From NCBI GenBank assembly GCA_047967505.1, contig CM106539.1: a stretch of 64,000 nt of DNA. The stretch is one strand, 5' to 3'. Each line of letters begins with the position of its first letter. The first letter of the stretch is position 1. Shown here one piece after another: positions 60,110-64,000 of the stretch. The notes beneath the pieces are model-generated. The model was not told the DNA's origin. It saw nothing but the letters and a program-made list of their open reading frames with translations, and did not search any database. This DNA comes from Dipteris shenzhenensis. Its lineage: Eukaryota > Polypodiophyta > Polypodiopsida > Gleicheniales. The translations under genes and the position numbers were made by a program.

Positions 60110-60300
60110 AGAGAGTTGTGAGACAGAATGAGGAGAAGTAGAGTTTTATAGGAAATGGATAGCTTTTAGGTCAAGTCAGCTTTTTTTAGTTTTTAAGGTT
60201 TTTTTAGTTCTTTTAGGTTCACTATAAGTAGAACATTCTTCATTCTCTCTTTCATTCAAAGATCATTCGCTTACACTCCACGCTTCTCTCCTCTCATCAA
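60110..60300 (+). promoter_or_regulatory. TATA-type promoter-like block 3
   Basis: After the G-rich block, ttcactataagtagaacattcttcattctctctttcattc resembles in layout the TATA plus ttcattcatt blocks at 15735 and 18201, which also follow or precede G-rich DNA. It reads rightward, away from the copy 2 gene. The tail includes aacctgttgcagg. Confidence 0.35.
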
Positions 60301-60350
60301 CCTGTTGCAGGATTCGCAAAAATTTTCAAAATGATGCAAGAGGTGAGTTG

Positions 60351-60965
60351 TTGCGTACGCAAGAACTTCTAAGAATCAAGTTTTTATAAATCTGAATTTT
60401 TTTTCAAATCCGATCTTTTTCTAAAAAACTTGTGTGTACGCAACAACTTAAAAAACCATTTTAGCATTAAATCTTTTTTTCCATAAATTTTCCTCTTTAA
60501 CTCAAACTCTCACAACCCCTTCCTACCTATTGCGTACGCAACAACTTCAAAACAAAATTTAACACTCAAACCCTACCTATTGCGTACGCAACAACTTCAA
60601 AACAAAATTTAACCATAAATCTCTCAAAAAAACTCATCAACAAAAAAAAAAATCTATTACAAATTTCTCTCTCAACCTCAAAGCCACTCAAACCTCCCTA
60701 CCTATTGCGTACGCAACAACTCCAAAACAAAATTCAATCATAAATCTCTCTAAAAAACTCCTTTAAAAAAAAAAAAATTCTATAACACATTTCTCTCTCA
60801 ACCTCAAAAGCACTCAAACCTCCCTACCTATTGCGTACGCAACAACTTCAAAACAAAATTTTATCACAAATCCTCCAAAAAACTCTTCTCACTACACTTT
60901 ATTACAAATATCTCTATCAACCTCAAAACCACTCAAATGTCCTACCTATTGCGTACGCAACAACT
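60351..60965. repeat. tandem ~120-bp units each with TTGCGTACGCAA palindrome
   Basis: The perfect 12-base palindrome TTGCGTACGCAA occurs at 60351, 60530, 60580, 60705, 60831 and 60949, most within ctacctaTTGCGTACGCAAcaacttcaaaacaaaatt. The later units are ~118-126 bases apart and share tctctctcaacctcaaa..cactcaaac. A partial variant (gtgtgtacgcaacaact) lies near 60432. This looks like an array of protein-binding sites or a small satellite. Confidence 0.93.
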
Positions 60966-61019
60966 TCAAAATAAAATTCAATCATAAATCTTTTCAAAAA
61001 ACTCTTCTCACTACACTTT

Positions 61020-61500
61020 ATTAATATAAGAAATCCATTTATAATATTTTTACCCCATAATATAATAAATTAAATTTTTATTAACTAATGTTAAAATATA
61101 ATTTTACTAAAAATATATATTATTAATCTATAGATTAATATAAATATTATATAATTATTATATAAATAAATATATAAATACATTAATTTAAGAAAAAAAT
61201 TGAAAGGAGATCTTCTAGCATATGTGCTTTATATAATACTTAGTCTTAAAACAATGAAGAATTAGTGAATATATTGCTCTTCTATACATTATTAACTTAA
61301 AAACTAATATAAATATAAATTAATTATTATATAAATTTAAATAAATATATAAATAATTAATATTATACATTAATAACATTTAAAATTATGTAGATTATAT
61401 ACTAATAACCTTTCAATTTTAAAAAGTAGTCAATAAAAGAATTAAATTAATTTTAAAATTTAGAAAATATTAAAATTTACACACTTACTTTTAGCATGTA
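61020..61500. other. very AT-rich stretch
   Basis: Runs of tataaatataaatta with almost no G or C. Nothing coding. Confidence 0.6.
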
Positions 61501-61504
61501 TGCT

Positions 61505-61805
61505 TTTATTCCATGTGTATAATACTTGTTAGTTAGTCAAAAAATGAAAAATTAGATAATGTATTTGTAAGGTAGGTATTTAAAACCATAGAATCTAGAA
61601 GACTACACTATCATTGCATCCATATCATTTTTTTACTTTAGTAACCATCAGATATCCATGATTCCATGTGTATAATACTTGTTAGTTAGTCGAAAGAATG
61701 CAAAATTAGATAATGTATTTGTAAGGTAGGTATTTAAAACCATAGAATCTAGAAGACTACAGTATCATTGCATCCATATCATTTTTTTTACTTTAGCAAG
61801 CACCA
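61505..61805. repeat. ~160-bp tandem duplication
   Basis: ttccatgtgtataatacttgttagttagtc...gaagactaca.tatcattgcatccatatcatttttt is present twice with three or four differences. Confidence 0.9.
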
Positions 61806-61959
61806 GATATCCATGGTATCCATGATATGGAATACATATTTCTTAGAATGTCCATGATATGGAATATATATTTCTTCGAATATTTCTTATCAAATACTTT
61901 TTCATTTCTTCTCATACACCATGCACTTCTTCCTAATCAGTGTGCATACATCACTTCTT

Positions 61960-62210
61960 CGAATCGGTGTGCTTTTAGCCTATGTACTTGTTCCTAATCA
62001 GTAGGATACTTTGAGTAGGTAGGCTTGTAACTACTTAAAGTAAAGCCTTTGCAAAGGATCGTACCTTTTGATACACCATGCAGCATGAATGTAAAAAAAT
62101 ATGAATCGGTGTGCTTTTAGCCTATGTGCTTGTCCCTAATCAGTAGGATACTTTGACTAGGTAGACTTATACTTACTTGAAGTAAAGCCTTTGCAATGTA
62201 TCATACCTAT
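61960..62210. repeat. ~140-bp duplication
   Basis: aatcggtgtgcttttagcctatgt.cttgt.cctaatcagtaggatactttga.taggtag.ctt...agtaaagcctttgcaa occurs at about 61964 and 62103. Confidence 0.88.
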
Positions 62211-62279
62211 AAACAAAACACTTTGGAAAGCATATAACATATAGTCTATATATATCTAAACTAAATACTTTAGAATGCA

Positions 62280-62716
62280 TATTTTATATAGTCTATATAT
62301 CTTAAATCTTACACCCTAAATCTTAAATCCTAAAGTTTCCTAAATCTTAGGTTACATAATCTAAGCTCTTAAACTTATATAATAGTTATAATTCCTAAAC
62401 CTTAAATCCTAATCCCTATAACTTAAATTCTAAAACCTAATTTTCAATTCTAAACCCTAGATTCTACACTCTAAGCTCATGATCTTATATACTAAACCTT
62501 AAAACCTAAATCCTAAACCCTAAAACAATAATCATAAACCCTAAAAGCTAAACCCTAAACCCTATATTTTTAACCCTAAACCCTAAACCCTAAATCCTAA
62601 ACCCTAAACCCTAAAAATATAATCATAAACACTAAACCCTAAACACTAAATCTTAAATCCTAAGCCCTAAATCCTTAACCCTAAATACTAAACCCTAAAC
62701 CCTAACCCTAAAATAC
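62280..62716. repeat. degenerate CCCTAAA telomere-type repeats, left block
   Basis: The C-rich plant telomere motif recurs, increasingly regular toward 62570-62710 and interspersed with cttaaat, aatcctaa and acactaaa variants. Orientation is that of a left chromosome end (CCCTAAA reading rightward). Confidence 0.9.
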
Positions 62717-63757
62717 AATCAAAATTTTATGATTTTTCTCGATTTGTGCAACATGTTAGATACACCCCCAACCTGTTGCTTAAGCAACAGGTTGGGGGGT
62801 ATATCCGACCTGTTGCACAAATCGAGAATTTTCTTGATTTGTGCAACAGGTCGGATATACCCCCCAACCTGTTGCTCAAGCAACAGGTTGGGGGATATAC
62901 CCGCAACCTGTTGCTCAAGCAACAGGTTGGGGGGTATATCCAACATGTTGCACAAATCAAGAAAATTCTCGATTTGTGCAACAGGTCGGATATACCCCCT
63001 TGAGCAACAGGTTGGGGGATATACCCCCAACCTATTGCTCAAGCAACAGGTTGGGGAGTATATTAAACATGTTGCACAAATTGAGAATTTTCTTGATTTG
63101 TGCAACAGGTTGGGGGTATATCCAACCTGTTGCACAAATCAAGAAAATTCTCGATTTGTGCAACATGTTGGAGTATATCCAACTTGATTTGTGCAACAGG
63201 TTGGATATACCCCCAACCTGTTGCTCAAGCAACAGGTTGGGGGGTATATCCGACCTGTTGCACAAATCGAGAAAATTCTCGATTTGTGCAACAGGTCGGA
63301 TATACCCCCCAACCTGTTGCTCAAGCAACAGGTTGGGGGTATATCCGACCTGTTGCACAAATCAAGAAAATTCTTGATTTGTGCAACATGTTGGATATAC
63401 TCCCCAACCTGTTGCTTGAGCAACAGGTTGTGGGTATATCCCCCAACCTGTTGCTTGAGCAACACGTTGGGGGGTATATCCGACCTGTTGCACAAATCGA
63501 GAATTTTCTCGATTTGTGCAACAGGTCGGATATACCCCCCAACGTGTTGCTCAAGCAACAGGTTGGGGGTATATCTAACATGTTGCACAAATCGAGAAAA
63601 ATCATAAAATTTTGATTGTAGTTTAGGGTTAGGGTTTAGGGTTTAGTATTTAGGGTTAAGGATTTAGGGCTTAGGATTTAAGATTTAGTGTTTAGGGTTT
63701 AGTGTTTATGATTATATTTTTAGGGTTTAGGGTTTAGGATTTAGGGTTTAGGGTTTA
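62577..63757. repeat. ~1.2-kb inverted repeat of nested palindromes
   Basis: The left arm (from the CCCTAAA block inward) is the near-perfect reverse complement of the right arm: the outer ~140 bases, through the TTAAGATTT/TAGTGTTTAGGG variants and the bridge caatcaaaattttatgattt, match with one difference (tattt/tagttt). Inside, two palindrome types alternate about every 60-80 bases: CCAACCTGTTGCTCAAG with its complement, and GTTGCACAAATC(G/A)AGAA with its complement. The symmetry centre is near 63167. All long frames here are repeat artefacts. Confidence 0.95.
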
Positions 63758-63850
63758 AGAATTAAATGTTTAAAGTTTAGGATTTACGGTGGTTAAGATG
63801 TTTTGGTATTAATTATTTAAAGTTTAGGATGTAGGGTTTAGGTTAATGCC
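63617..63850. repeat. degenerate TTTAGGG telomere-type repeats, right block
   Basis: Mirror image of the left block, regular near 63620-63660 and fading toward 63850. Together the two blocks point outward, as on a linear chromosome. Confidence 0.9.
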
Positions 63851-64000
63851 TTCTCTGCTAATTTTGATATAGAAGTTATTAAGTAATAATAAGCTCAATG
63901 ATTATTTATTAAATGTTCATTTTGAGTTGCTAATTTACTTTTATACATAAAACAGGTATTCACCCTAACAGAGGGTATGGATGTGGTGTTATATGAGAAG
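63851..64000. other. non-coding window edge
   Basis: Nothing recognised; AT-rich sequence runs off the window. Confidence 0.5.

Noticed and set aside
58250-60141. Six overlapping frames of 220-513 codons across the C/G-rich array
   Set aside because: Same compositional artefact; they overlap in several frames and consist only of P, G, R, A and S repeats.
60351-60965. CRISPR-like array (regular repeats with palindromic core)
   Set aside because: The spacer between palindromes is itself repeated rather than unique, no cas genes exist, and the context is a eukaryotic nuclear genome.
62719-63615. Multiple CNRLGGISDLLHKSR-type frames on both strands
   Set aside because: They are translations of the alternating palindromes, present in all frames because each unit is its own reverse complement.
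62280-63850. True chromosome end
   Set aside because: Telomere-type repeats are short, degenerate and occur as two outward-facing blocks around a palindrome with unrelated DNA on both sides, so this is interstitial.

Overview
This window looks like transposon-rich nuclear DNA of a land plant. Interstitial TTTAGGG-type repeats, GT..AG introns, Ty1/copia and Ty3/gypsy retroelements, a ~182-bp satellite and long microsatellites all fit that. A seed-free plant with a large genome (fern-like) is my guess from transposase-like remnants; it is inference only. No intact conserved housekeeping gene, tRNA, rRNA or CRISPR was recognised.

Layout. 1-1.2 kb: tail of a Ty3/gypsy pol with a chromodomain-like end, plus probable LTR start. 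1.2-5.9 kb: non-coding, local duplications. 5956-11848: complete but mutated Ty1/copia element with 171-bp LTRs and a perfect 5-bp target duplication. 12.3-14.9 kb: dispersed repeat, microsatellite, ~12 monomers of a ~182-bp satellite. 15.2-19.9 kb: promoter-like TATA blocks, a very G-rich island with GC palindromes and a GA-rich tract. 21.1-28.6 kb: a large decayed intron-containing gene (copy 1). 28.6-34.3 kb: minisatellites, a small broken ORF and a transposase remnant. 34.4-39.3 kb: gypsy gag-protease (minus) head-to-head with a gypsy integrase and LTR (plus). 41-42.9 kb: another transposon remnant. 45 kb: LTR-like promoter. 47.7-48.7 kb: hairpin and microsatellites. 49254-53915: a second copia element whose single reading frame has nine in-frame stops, all TAG, truncated at a hairpin. 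54.7-58.1 kb: copy 2 of the large gene on the minus strand. 58.3-63.8 kb: three successive palindrome-rich arrays that reuse the half-site CTGTTGC/GCAACAG, the last inside a ~1.2-kb inverted repeat whose ends are degenerate telomere-type repeats pointing outward.

The most interesting object is the large gene present twice in opposite orientations. Both copies share a PIDGQH motif resembling ParB/DGQHR-type domains, followed by a segment resembling a degenerate beta-class N4/N6 DNA methyltransferase (KP..., GWEV.L.RMG..., G-N...). In copy 1 a phase-0 splice appears to join this protein to three tandem Ulp1/SENP-like cysteine peptidase (C48) units with His, Asn/Asp-position, Gln and Cys residues at Ulp1-like spacing. 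I recognise no named family with this architecture. Both copies lie beside large simple-sequence blocks studded with palindromes. I propose, as a hypothesis, a mobile element family encoding a ParB/methyltransferase-like plus Ulp1-like polyprotein. No termini or target duplication were established, so element status is unproven.

Decay appears to be dominated by C-to-T change in several places (CAG to TAG stops, a lost splice acceptor), which suggests methylation-linked mutation of silenced repeats.
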